In this document: positions 8,416 to 15,779 of the stretch, in pieces
Layout of the letters: the number at the start of each line of letters is the position of its first letter
Position numbering within the stretch: the first letter of the stretch is position 1
Source: SHLQ01 sp051011575
Lineage (GTDB): Bacteria; Actinomycetota; Acidimicrobiia; Acidimicrobiales; SHLQ01
NCBI GenBank assembly: GCA_051011575.1
Contig: JBPCTR010000172.1
Coordinates: 1-29,912 of the forward strand
Direction of reading: 5' to 3'
Length of the DNA stretch: 29,912 nucleotides
Position numbers and translations under genes: made by a program
The notes under the pieces: model-generated
What the model was told of the DNA's origin: nothing
What the model saw: only the letters and a program-made list of their open reading frames with translations
Databases searched by the model: none

Positions 8416-10044
8416 TCAACTGTCGTCGGCGGTGGCGAGGATCTCTTCTTCGGGGAGAGTGGTCTCCGCGTCGACGAGATCGGAGTCGAGAGCGCCTGGG
8501 TCCTGCGCGTCGGGCTCGAGGTGGGCGTCGGGCGTGACGGTGAAGCCTTGGGCGAACGCGCTGATCTTTGCCTCGAAGTCGGCCTCGTCGGCGATCACAC
8601 CGGTTGCCGCGATCTCCTCGAGGAGTCCGCTGTAGCGCGACTGGAAGTAGTCGAGAAGCTCCTCCTCGAAACGCGACACGTCGCTCACCGGAACGCCGTC
8701 GAGGTGACCGCGGGTGCCGGCGAACAGAACCACGACCTGCTCCTGAACGGCCATGGGCGAGCTGATTCCCTGTTTGAGGAGGTCGGTGAGGCGATAACCA
8801 CGATCGAGCTGCGCTTGCGACACGGCGTCGAGGTCGGAGCCGAACGAGGCGAACGCCTCGAGCTCACGGAACTGCTGGAGGTCGGACTTGAGCGTGCCCA
8901 CGGCGGTCTTCATGGCCTTGATCTGTGCGGCCGAGCCGACGCGGGAAACGGAAATACCCACGTCGATTGCGGGGCGCACGCCCGATTTGAACAGATCGTC
9001 CTGGAGGAAGATCTGGCCGTCGGTGATCGAGATCACGTTCGTCGGAATGTAAGCCGACACATCGCCAGCTTTCGTCTCGATGACGGGAAGCGCAGTGAGC
9101 GAGCCGCCGCCCAGGTCGTCGGAAAGGTTGGCCGCACGCTCGAGAAGGCGGCTGTGCAGATAGAAGACGTCCCCGGGGTAGGCCTCACGCCCGGGCGGGC
9201 GGCGAAGCAACAGCGACATCTGCCGGTACGCCTCTGCCTGCTTGGAGAGGTCGTCGTAGACGATGAGTGCGTGCTCGGAGTTCTCCATCCAATGCTGGCC
9301 CATCGCACAGCCCGCGTATGGAGCGATGTATTTGAACGGTGCGGGGTCGGACGCCGGAGCGACGACGACGACCGTGTAGTCGAGAGCGCCTGCCGCCTCG
9401 AGCTCGGCCACGATCTGCGCCACGGTGGACGCTTTCTGACCGATCGCCACGTAGATGCACTTCACACCCAAACCCTTCTGGTTCAGGATGGTGTCGATGC
9501 CGATGGTGGTCTTGCCGGTCTTGCGGTCGCCGATGATGAGCTCGCGCTGACCCCGACCGATCGGAATGAGCGAGTCGATGGCCTTGATACCGGTCTGCAT
9601 GGGCGTGTCGACGGGTTTACGACCGATGATTCCCGGTGCCTGGATCTCCATACGGCGGGGCTCGGTGCCGGTGAGCGGGCCCTTCCCGTCGATCGGTTCT
9701 CCCAGCGAGTTGACGACGCGACCGAGCACCCCGTCGCCTACCGGCACCGACAAGATGTCGCCGGTGGAACGGACAGGCTGGCCCTCCTCGATTCCGTCGG
9801 TCGACCCGAGGATCACGGCACCGATCGAGTCCTCATCGAGGTTCAGCGCCAGGCCGATGGCGCCGTTGGCGAACTCGAGCATCTCGTTGACGGCCGCGTC
9901 GGGCAGACCCGACACGCGAGCGATACCGTCGCCCACCTCGAGGACGCGGCCGACCTCGGCCACCTCGATCGAGGACTCGAAGCCCTCCAGGTTCTTGCGG
10001 ATCGCAGCAGAGATCGCCGCAGTGTCGATATTGAGATCAGTCAT
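8416..10044 (-). CDS. atpA: ATP synthase F1 subunit alpha
   Basis: A 542-residue non-catalytic nucleotide-binding subunit. The P-loop is GDRKTGKT at 172-179 (the common form is GDRQTGKT). The HPGDVFYLHSRLLER-type segment is present as AYPGDVFYLHSRLLERAA, and the C-terminal helical domain is complete. About 30 residues after the usual end form an acidic tail (DPGALDSDLVDAETTLPEEE). AAAGGA about five bases before the ATG is a clear ribosome site. Delta is encoded immediately upstream and gamma downstream, the standard order. Confidence 0.99.
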   Translation of the reverse strand: MTDLNIDTAAISAAIRKNLEGFESSIEVAEVGRVLEVGDGIARVSGLPDAAVNEMLEFANGAIGLALNLDEDSIGAVILGSTDGIEEGQPVRSTGDILSVPVGDGVLGRVVNSLGEPIDGKGPLTGTEPRRMEIQAPGIIGRKPVDTPMQTGIKAIDSLIPIGRGQRELIIGDRKTGKTTIGIDTILNQKGLGVKCIYVAIGQKASTVAQIVAELEAAGALDYTVVVVAPASDPAPFKYIAPYAGCAMGQHWMENSEHALIVYDDLSKQAEAYRQMSLLLRRPPGREAYPGDVFYLHSRLLERAANLSDDLGGGSLTALPVIETKAGDVSAYIPTNVISITDGQIFLQDDLFKSGVRPAIDVGISVSRVGSAAQIKAMKTAVGTLKSDLQQFRELEAFASFGSDLDAVSQAQLDRGYRLTDLLKQGISSPMAVQEQVVVLFAGTRGHLDGVPVSDVSRFEEELLDYFQSRYSGLLEEIAATGVIADEADFEAKISAFAQGFTVTPDAHLEPDAQDPGALDSDLVDAETTLPEEEILATADDS

Positions 10045-10053
10045 TGAGTTCCT

Positions 10054-10581
10054 TTAAAAGGCTTCGCGCAGTTTGGCCATACGGTGGCGGACGCTGCCGT
10101 CGATGACCTCGTCGTCGATCGTGGTGACGATTCCGCCCAGGACAGACTCGTCGACGACCGTCTTGATGGTCAGGTTCTTACCGGTGGCCGATGCGAGTGC
10201 CTGGGCCAACCGCTGTTGTTGATCGTCGTCGAGTGGCACAGCTGAACGCACCTCGGCCACGGCCTGTCCCCTGGTCTTTGCGCCCTGGGAGACTGCGGCG
10301 TCGAGGATCTGGGAGAGGTCACCGCCGCGATTCGCCGCGATCACCATCGACACCAGTGCCGAGGTGACCCGCGAGACATCGCCATCGAGGAGATCCTCGA
10401 TGATCTGCTGACGACGAGCTGCCGGCACGTGAGCGTCGGCGAGCGTCGACTGCAGTTCATCGGAACGCTCGACCGCACGGGCAACACGGAACAGCTCATC
10501 CTCGATGATCGGCCCCATGCCCTCTGCCTGTGCGACGCTGACGAGTGCATCGGCGTAGCCGTTTATGCGTTCGGAAGACAC
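10054..10581 (-). CDS. atpH: ATP synthase F1 subunit delta
   Basis: A 175-residue protein with the OSCP/delta pattern: an N-terminal helical bundle (INGYADALVSVAQAEG near residue 6) and the C-terminal signature GGIVTTIDDEVIDGSVRHRM (about 148-167). Delta ties the peripheral b stalk to the top of alpha3-beta3. It starts at a GTG five bases after the atpF stop. In mycobacteria delta is fused to a second b subunit; here it is a separate gene of normal length, as in most bacteria. Confidence 0.97.
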   Translation of the reverse strand: MSSERINGYADALVSVAQAEGMGPIIEDELFRVARAVERSDELQSTLADAHVPAARRQQIIEDLLDGDVSRVTSALVSMVIAANRGGDLSQILDAAVSQGAKTRGQAVAEVRSAVPLDDDQQQRLAQALASATGKNLTIKTVVDESVLGGIVTTIDDEVIDGSVRHRMAKLREAF

Positions 10582-10586
10582 GTCGA

Positions 10587-11321
10587 TCAGCTCCGCGACG
10601 CGACTTGGTTGATGTAGTCATCGATGAGCGCACTGTGGGCCGAGCGATCGAGGTTGCTCCCGATCACCATCTCGGCGGCACCGAGCGCGATGTCGCTGAC
10701 ATCGCCACGCAGGTCGTTGATCGCACCGATCTTCGACGCTTCGATGTCGGCAGCGGCTTGCAGACGCATCTCGGCGATGTCGGCTTCGGCTCGCGCTTGC
10801 AGATCGACACGAACCGAGTCGGCCTGTTGCCGAGCCTCATCGATGATTCGGGAGGCTTCGGTCTTGGCGTCGTCGAGCTCGGCCCGGTATCGGGCTTGAT
10901 CGGCGGCTGTGTCCATCTTCGCCTTGTCGGCCGCTTCGAGATCCTCACGGATCTTGTCGGCGCGAGCATCCATCCCGCCCTTCACGGCCGGGAACAGCTT
11001 CCATGCCATGAGACCGAAGAGCACGAGGAACGCGAGACCGCCCCAGATGACCTCGTTGATCTCCGGGATGATCGGGCTCGGTGCCTCGACGCACTTCTCG
11101 AGATCGTTCTCGGCCTCTTCGAGCGCTTCTTTCGCCTCGTCGGACGCGCCGCTGGCGTGGCCGTCCTCGACGATGTGCTCGAAGTCCTCGATACCGATGT
11201 GCTCGAGCTCTTCGACGAGACAGGTCCCGACCGTCTCCTCGGACGCGAACGCAGGCGTGGTCGGCACGACCACGGCCAAAGCCGCGATGGCGATGAGAGC
11301 GAGAGTCTTGCGACTACTCAT
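10587..11321 (-). CDS. atpF: ATP synthase Fo subunit b with secretory-like N-terminal extension
   Basis: A 244-residue protein, clearly longer than the usual 155-185. Residues 91-110 (VIWGGLAFLVLFGLMAWKLF) are the single b membrane anchor, and the following 130 residues form the long charged helix of the peripheral stalk (IREDLEAADKAK onward, ending IGSNLDRSAHSALIDDYI). Ahead of the anchor is an extra 90-residue segment: a signal-peptide-like start (residues 1-28, hydrophobic core, ending PAFAS) and a highly acidic stretch with Cys34 and Cys77 (about 29-85). If the signal is cleaved, this acidic part would face the outside of the membrane. The start is supported by AAGGAG six bases before the ATG. 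The stalk function is certain by family and position; the role of the extension is unknown. Confidence 0.95.
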   Translation of the reverse strand: MSSRKTLALIAIAALAVVVPTTPAFASEETVGTCLVEELEHIGIEDFEHIVEDGHASGASDEAKEALEEAENDLEKCVEAPSPIIPEINEVIWGGLAFLVLFGLMAWKLFPAVKGGMDARADKIREDLEAADKAKMDTAADQARYRAELDDAKTEASRIIDEARQQADSVRVDLQARAEADIAEMRLQAAADIEASKIGAINDLRGDVSDIALGAAEMVIGSNLDRSAHSALIDDYINQVASRS

Positions 11322-11347
11322 CTGTTGCTCCTTGTTGGTCCGTCTGC

Positions 11348-11602
11348 TCAGGGCAGAAGGAGGATGAATACGACGAAGCCGATCAGGGCAAGAGCCTCGG
11401 TGAAGGCAATGCCTAGAAACATCGTGGTTCGGACGGTTCCTGCGGACTCGGGCTGGCGAGCCATTGCGGTGATGGCGTTTCCGACGACGATGCCGATGCC
11501 GATACCGGGGCCGATGGCGGCAAGGCCGTAACCGAGGCCGGCACCGATGGCTTTGAGTCCCTCGAGGAACTCTCCGGCTCCCGTCTGGGCGATGATGCTC
11601 AT
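11348..11602 (-). CDS. atpE: ATP synthase Fo subunit c
   Basis: An 84-residue hairpin of two membrane helices joined by the polar loop ARQPE (48-52), which contacts gamma and epsilon. The ion-binding carboxylate is Glu69 in GIAFTEALALIG. In the first helix, Ile occupies the position where sodium-type c subunits have Gln (GPGIGIGIVVG), and Ala follows the Glu where they have Ser. This indicates proton rather than sodium coupling, an inference from known ligand patterns. AGGAG lies ten bases before the ATG. A ring of these subunits forms the rotor in the membrane. Confidence 0.97.
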   Translation of the reverse strand: MSIIAQTGAGEFLEGLKAIGAGLGYGLAAIGPGIGIGIVVGNAITAMARQPESAGTVRTTMFLGIAFTEALALIGFVVFILLLP

Positions 11603-11632
11603 GTCTGGTTGTCTCCTACTTGTTCTGGATAC

Positions 11633-12400
11633 TCAGTGTTCAGGGTGCATGGCACCGCCGATGTAGACGGCGGTGAGAATGGTGAAGATGAAGGCCTGGA
11701 GTCCGGCGACGAATGCTTCGAAGCCAGTGAAGAGCACGAGCGCAGCAAACGGCAACGCCGCACCGACGTACGTCGAACTCCAGAGGGTGGCGCTCAGCAC
11801 GGCGAATGTGACGAGCAGAAGGTGCCCGGCGACCATGTTCGCCCAGAGTCGAATGGCGAGCGAGAGTGGCCGGATGATGAAGACCGAGAAGAACTCGATC
11901 GGTGTGACGAGGATGTAGAGCGCTTTCGGCACGCCTGGAGGGAAGATCGATCCGACGATGTACTGCACGAAGCCCTGCGACCGGATGCCAACCACGTTGT
12001 AGACGACCCACACGACCATCGCGAGCAGGATCGGCATGGCCATACGGCTGTTGGCGGGGAACTGGATGCCGGGAATCACCTCGAAGATGTTCGCGAAGAA
12101 GATGAAGAAGAAGACCGTGGTCAGGAACGGAAGAAACTTCTTTCCGTCGGGCCCGATCGTCTGCATCACGATGCTCTCCTCGACGAACTGCACGCCACCC
12201 TCGGCGACCTGCTGCACGCCCGTGGGCACCATGCTCTTGTTGCGCGAGCCGGCCCAGAACAGCGCCGAGGTGAGAATGACGGCGGCGAAGTAGATCAACA
12301 CGGTCTTGTTGATGGCGAAGATCGTGCCGTCGAACAAGATGTTCGGCCACTCGAACAGGTGGCTGACCGGAGGGAATTCGAGTTGGGCGAGGAGGCTCAC
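11633..12400 (-). CDS. atpB: ATP synthase Fo subunit a
   Basis: About 255 residues from the GTG at 12400, whose GTGA overlaps the stop of the upstream atpI gene by four bases. The same frame is open up to 12901, but the upstream part is the shadow of atpI and shows no a-subunit similarity, so the short start is preferred. Several hydrophobic helices are present, including VFFFIFFANIFEVIPGI (about 96-112). The essential Arg of the proton channel is Arg184 in LAIRLWANMVAGHLLL. Subunit a forms the two proton half-channels next to the c-ring. Confidence 0.96.
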   Translation of the reverse strand: MSLLAQLEFPPVSHLFEWPNILFDGTIFAINKTVLIYFAAVILTSALFWAGSRNKSMVPTGVQQVAEGGVQFVEESIVMQTIGPDGKKFLPFLTTVFFFIFFANIFEVIPGIQFPANSRMAMPILLAMVVWVVYNVVGIRSQGFVQYIVGSIFPPGVPKALYILVTPIEFFSVFIIRPLSLAIRLWANMVAGHLLLVTFAVLSATLWSSTYVGAALPFAALVLFTGFEAFVAGLQAFIFTILTAVYIGGAMHPEH

Positions 12401-12852
12401 GTGATCGAGGATCCTTTGGTGTTGATCGGTAGTGACGATTGCTTCCCGGGGGCGAGACCGGGGAACGCGATGGTGGCGGAGACGAATCGCATCTCCCACA
12501 CGAGAAGGCCGAGGTGCGTGACGATGAGCGCGATCGCAAATGGTGCGACCGAGAACCAGTCGGCGTGCCGAATCGGGAGAACGACCGCGGTGAGCAGCGC
12601 CAGCCGAAGAACATAACCACCCAGAACCGTGCTCATGAGCATCTGGGGCGAGATTCGGGCACCCCAGGTGATGAGCGAACTCGCGATGAGAAAGTTGACG
12701 ATCACGAGTCCGAGCGCAAGGGCCGCCGACAGCGCGCCGGACACACCCCAGATCGAGCCGAGCACGACCAGCATGACGGGCCCAACGAGGACGGCCCGTC
12801 GAACCATGTCGTGGGCGATCTCGCGCTCGGGGGCGGGGGCGGGTTCGTTCAC
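12397..12852 (-). CDS. atpI: AtpI-like ATP synthase accessory membrane protein
   Basis: A 151-residue protein with four predicted membrane helices at about 20-36, 41-61, 73-93 and 101-121. It has the size, topology and location of the ATP synthase I chain (AtpI, Pfam PF03899 group), directly before atpB. AtpI helps c-ring assembly or stability in some bacteria and is linked to magnesium supply in others; it is not part of the finished enzyme. Both ends overlap neighbours by four bases (ATGA with the upstream AtpZ-like gene, GTGA with atpB), which argues for strictly coupled translation. Sequence conservation in this family is weak, so the call rests largely on position and topology. Confidence 0.8.
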   Translation of the reverse strand: MNEPAPAPEREIAHDMVRRAVLVGPVMLVVLGSIWGVSGALSAALALGLVIVNFLIASSLITWGARISPQMLMSTVLGGYVLRLALLTAVVLPIRHADWFSVAPFAIALIVTHLGLLVWEMRFVSATIAFPGLAPGKQSSLPINTKGSSIT

Positions 12853-13115
12853 TCGGCCGCACCGTTCGCGTGCGAGCGACGTTCCCGACGGGCGGCTTCA
12901 TGAGCCTGCATCTCGGTCTCGTACTGGTTGAAAAGGCGCCAGATCGAGTAACCCGCAGTGAAGATCGTGAGGATCAGAATGAAGAGCGGAGCGGTACCGA
13001 GCCAGCGGTCGATCATCCAGCCGAAGAATGCGAAGAGAGCAGGGGTTGCCACAAGTTCGAAGGCAGCGGCAAGAGCGTCACCTGAGCGCCCCACAGGTGG
13101 CTCGGTTGTGGACAT
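12849..13115 (-). CDS. AtpZ-like small membrane protein at the head of the atp operon
   Basis: An 88-residue protein from the ATG at 13115; an in-frame GTG at 13136 would add seven residues but lies closer to the promoter and has no better ribosome site. Two hydrophobic segments at about 23-38 and 45-64 (PALFAFFGWMIDRWLG and FILILTIFTAGYSIWRLF) are followed by a charged C-terminal tail. This matches the AtpZ / putative F1Fo-ATPase subunit family (PF09527), which often pairs with AtpI before atpB. In alkaliphilic Bacillus the two proteins act together. It is the first gene of the operon and overlaps atpI by four bases. Confidence 0.75.
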   Translation of the reverse strand: MSTTEPPVGRSGDALAAAFELVATPALFAFFGWMIDRWLGTAPLFILILTIFTAGYSIWRLFNQYETEMQAHEAARRERRSHANGAAE

Positions 13116-13156
13116 GCTGACCAAGATTCTCCCCACTCGAAGTCCGTCGTTTCGCT

Positions 13157-13172
13157 TGTGAATGTATACACA
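13157..13172. promoter_or_regulatory. Crp/GlxR-like palindrome overlapping the atp promoter
   Basis: TGTGAATGTATACACA matches the Crp/GlxR consensus (TGTGA, six bases, TCACA) at nine of the ten conserved positions. It is the core of a longer inverted repeat, CTTGTG (13155-13160) and CACAAG (13169-13174). It covers the -10 of the predicted atp promoter, a position that would favour repression if a protein binds. Crp-family control of ATP synthase genes is known in corynebacteria (GlxR); use here is inference. Confidence 0.5.
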
Positions 13173-13189
13173 AGCTCCTCTACTTGCAA
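13161..13189 (-). promoter_or_regulatory. Probable promoter of the atp operon
   Basis: On the minus strand TTGCAA (13189-13184) is separated by 17 bases from TACATT (13166-13161), a good match to -35 and -10 elements of the main sigma factor. A start near 13154 would give a leader of about 40 bases before the ATG at 13115. The -10 lies inside the Crp/GlxR-like palindrome listed separately. Confidence 0.6.
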
Positions 13190-13286
13190 CCTTCGGAGGC
13201 GAGCGAATCGGCGGGACGTTTTCCCCGCTCGACCCGATAAAACCGGTGCCCTCAGGCCGTGCGTCAATGTAGCCGAGGAGGAGGTT

Positions 13287-14543
13287 TCACCGCGGCTTTT
13301 TGTCGGTGGTGCCAACGGCGACAACGCCCCGCGCCGCCAGGGCCTCGATGTCCGCCTCGGCATAGCCGAGAATCTCCCGGAGAACATCGGCGGTGTGGGC
13401 ACCCGGTCCGGGATACGAGGAAATCGGCTCGTGCGATCCGGCCAGACCTGGCGCGCCATCGGTCCGCACGTGCACCGGTGCTGCGACCACCTCGAACAGC
13501 CCGTTTCGGTGCTCGACGGGTCGAAGGACCCCCACCGCTCGGACCTGCGGATTGGCGACGACCTCGTCGGTTGTCATCACGAGCGCACACGCACCCCCAC
13601 GATCGCGGATGGCCGCGACGAGCTCGGCGCTGTCGAGTGCGCGAATCGAGTCTGCCAACGTTTCGGTGAGCGCTGCCATGTTCACGAACCGGAGCGCAGG
13701 GCTGCGGTAGTCCGCGTGATCCACCAGCTCCGATCGACCGATCACCTCGCACAGGATCGACCACCCTCGGGTCGGCTCCGCGAGCGAGAGCTGCACCCAA
13801 CGTCCGTCAGCGCACTGATAGGCCTCGGTGGTCGGACTGGCGGCGAGCTCGCGCGCTTTCGCTTTCGTCGGCCTGCCATCGGCGGCAGCCCGAGTGAGGT
13901 CGAAGCCGTTCGTCCACGCGGCGGATTGCAACAGGGACGTCTCGACCACGCTGCCCATTCCTGTACGTTCACGCTCGAACAACGCCGCCGCCACCCCGCC
14001 GTACAGCGCGAGTCCGGCGACATGATCTCCCTGCGCGGCCCGCCACCTCGGAGGTGCTCCGTCGACGCCCGCGATGCTGGCACTGAGGCCTGAATGGGCG
14101 AAGAAAGAGGTCAGATCGAAACCGGGCCGATCGGCCTCGGGTCCGAGCTCGCCGAACCCGGTCAGAAGCCCGATGATCACCGTCGCGCTCGCCGAGCGGA
14201 TCTCATCCACCGTCAGCCCAAAACGCTCACGACGCTCGGGCAAGAGGTTCATGAGGACGATGTCGGCCGTCGCGATCAGCTCGAGTGCGAGTCGAGAACC
14301 CTCGGCTGTGTCGAGCGCGATGGCAATCGCACGCTTTCCGCGATTCGAGAACTGGAAGGGATGGTCGACCTCGCGCGCCCCGTCGACCGACGCCTGGTGC
14401 ATCAGACCGCGCATGCCATCACCGCTCGGCGGTTCGATCTTGATCACGTCAGCGCCCTGTTCGCTCAACAACACACCGGTACTCGGCACGGCCGCCCAAT
14501 TGGCGATCTCGATTACCCGAATCCCGTCGAGGACGCTCGTCAT
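13287..14543 (-). CDS. CaiB/BaiF family (class III) CoA-transferase
   Basis: A 418-residue protein that opens with LDGIRVIEIANWAAVPSTG and ADVIKIEPPSGD (31-42), the standard N-terminus of the formyl-CoA transferase family. Asp173 in AAQGDHVAGLALYGG aligns with the catalytic Asp that forms the acyl-anhydride intermediate. These enzymes move CoA between organic acids, for example in carnitine, bile acid, oxalate or branched-acid catabolism; the substrate is not evident here. It lies between wecA and the atp operon, with 70 bases to wecA and 171 bases to atpZ. Because actinobacterial genomes often have wecA directly before atpI, this gene is probably an insertion into that pairing. Some members of this family are alpha-methylacyl-CoA racemases, which use the same fold and cannot be excluded. 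Confidence 0.9.
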   Translation of the reverse strand: MTSVLDGIRVIEIANWAAVPSTGVLLSEQGADVIKIEPPSGDGMRGLMHQASVDGAREVDHPFQFSNRGKRAIAIALDTAEGSRLALELIATADIVLMNLLPERRERFGLTVDEIRSASATVIIGLLTGFGELGPEADRPGFDLTSFFAHSGLSASIAGVDGAPPRWRAAQGDHVAGLALYGGVAAALFERERTGMGSVVETSLLQSAAWTNGFDLTRAAADGRPTKAKARELAASPTTEAYQCADGRWVQLSLAEPTRGWSILCEVIGRSELVDHADYRSPALRFVNMAALTETLADSIRALDSAELVAAIRDRGGACALVMTTDEVVANPQVRAVGVLRPVEHRNGLFEVVAAPVHVRTDGAPGLAGSHEPISSYPGPGAHTADVLREILGYAEADIEALAARGVVAVGTTDKKPR

Positions 14544-14613
14544 CGGCGCAGCCTCTCAGCTGTCGAGGACCTCTGCCACCGCCAGTCGCCCTGCCGAACG
14601 ACCCGCACCGGGT

Positions 14614-15738
14614 TCAGCCGGCGTCGGACGCGACGCTCGTGGCCGACCCGATTCCGGGATGGAACACCGTATACAACAGCAACGCCAACGCACCGCCGAC
14701 GAAGGGCATCACGCCCACGCCGGATCCGGTGAGGGTGGAGTACAACACGAGACCGCAGAGCAGACCTGTCCAGAGCCAGAGGATGAGAACGGTTCGACGA
14801 TGTCCATGACCCAGGCGCATGAGCCGGTGGTGCAGGTGCTCCTTGTCGGCCTCGGAGATCGAGACGCCGCGACGAGAGGCGCGCCGTACGACAGCGAGAA
14901 TGAGATCGGCGAGCGGAACGCCGAGGAGCAGCAACGGAATCACGAGTGGGGCGAAGAAGAAGAACACCTGTCCCGACACGGCCTGATCGACGCGACCGCC
15001 GACCGACACCGTGGATGCGGCAAGCATCAGCCCCAGTAGCAACGCACCACCATCACCCATGAACGTCTTGGCGGGATGAATGTTCCACGGGAGGAAGCCG
15101 ATACACACGCCGGCCGTAACGACGGCGAGCAGTGCGCCTGGGTTGCTGTCGAAGAGCACGTCGTCGAGACCGAGCTGGACCGCGTACACGAAGAACGTGC
15201 CCGATGCGATTGCGACGATGCCGCCGGCGAGACCATCGAGGCCGTCGATCAGGTTGATGGCGTTCGTCATCACCAGCAGCCACACCACCGTGAGAAGGAC
15301 CGAGAGGTCGGGTGAAAGCTGGACGAACCCTGCGAAAGGAACCCGGAACCACAGCACCGCCACACCGGCGAGGGCCAGAACGACCCCGGCGAGCACGATG
15401 CCAGCGACCTTGGCGGGCGCCGAGACCTCACGGATGTCGTCGGCGAGGCCCACCGCGAAGATGATGAGCCCAGCGATCACGACGCCGCCGATGTCGGTGA
15501 TCGACCTGAAGACCGGGTCGAACGTGCCGAGCGTCCACGCGGTCAGAAGCCCCGCACCGATACCGCCCAACATCGCCAGACCGCCCAGACTCGGGGTGGG
15601 AACGGCGTGGACCTTGCGAGCGTCGGGGGCCGCGACCGCGCCCACGCGGAAGGCGAGGATACGGGTCAGCGGCGTGAGCGAGAGGGTGACGAAAGCAGCG
15701 ACCGCGCCAACGATGATGAAGTCGCTGATTGATGCCAT
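14614..15738 (-). CDS. wecA: Polyprenyl-phosphate N-acetylhexosamine-1-phosphate transferase (WecA/TagO type)
   Basis: A 374-residue protein with about ten or eleven membrane helices. It carries the family's cytoplasmic motifs: LADD with Asp100-Asp101, NAINLIDGLDG at 159-169, FMGDGG at 226-231, and HLHHRL near 294 (the UDP-sugar-binding histidine motif). It moves a sugar phosphate, usually GlcNAc-1-phosphate, from UDP-sugar to undecaprenyl or decaprenyl phosphate, the first membrane step of arabinogalactan, teichoic acid or other surface polysaccharide synthesis. Location near the atp operon is typical of Actinobacteria. The nearby CDP-sugar genes could feed the same glycan, but this is a guess. 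The exact acceptor lipid and sugar are not readable. Confidence 0.93.
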   Translation of the reverse strand: MASISDFIIVGAVAAFVTLSLTPLTRILAFRVGAVAAPDARKVHAVPTPSLGGLAMLGGIGAGLLTAWTLGTFDPVFRSITDIGGVVIAGLIIFAVGLADDIREVSAPAKVAGIVLAGVVLALAGVAVLWFRVPFAGFVQLSPDLSVLLTVVWLLVMTNAINLIDGLDGLAGGIVAIASGTFFVYAVQLGLDDVLFDSNPGALLAVVTAGVCIGFLPWNIHPAKTFMGDGGALLLGLMLAASTVSVGGRVDQAVSGQVFFFFAPLVIPLLLLGVPLADLILAVVRRASRRGVSISEADKEHLHHRLMRLGHGHRRTVLILWLWTGLLCGLVLYSTLTGSGVGVMPFVGGALALLLYTVFHPGIGSATSVASDAG

Positions 15739-15779
15739 CGGAACTCAGTATCCCCCACCGAAGTGGCTCGCCGGTGCTC

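Noticed and set aside
8269..10047. Long plus-strand open frame of 592 codons opposite atpA
   Set aside because: It is the antisense shadow of atpA and atpG in GC-rich DNA; the minus-strand proteins are unmistakable and the plus product has no recognisable features.
11633..12901. Longer atpB reading from 12901 (422 codons)
   Set aside because: The extra N-terminal part overlaps atpI entirely, is Arg-rich and not a-subunit-like; the GTG at 12400 with a four-base overlap is the better start.
13201..13230. GCGGG/CCCGC hairpin after the CoA-transferase gene as a terminator
   Set aside because: Only five pairs, with a loop of eight and no T-run in the minus direction, so no better than chance in GC-rich sequence.
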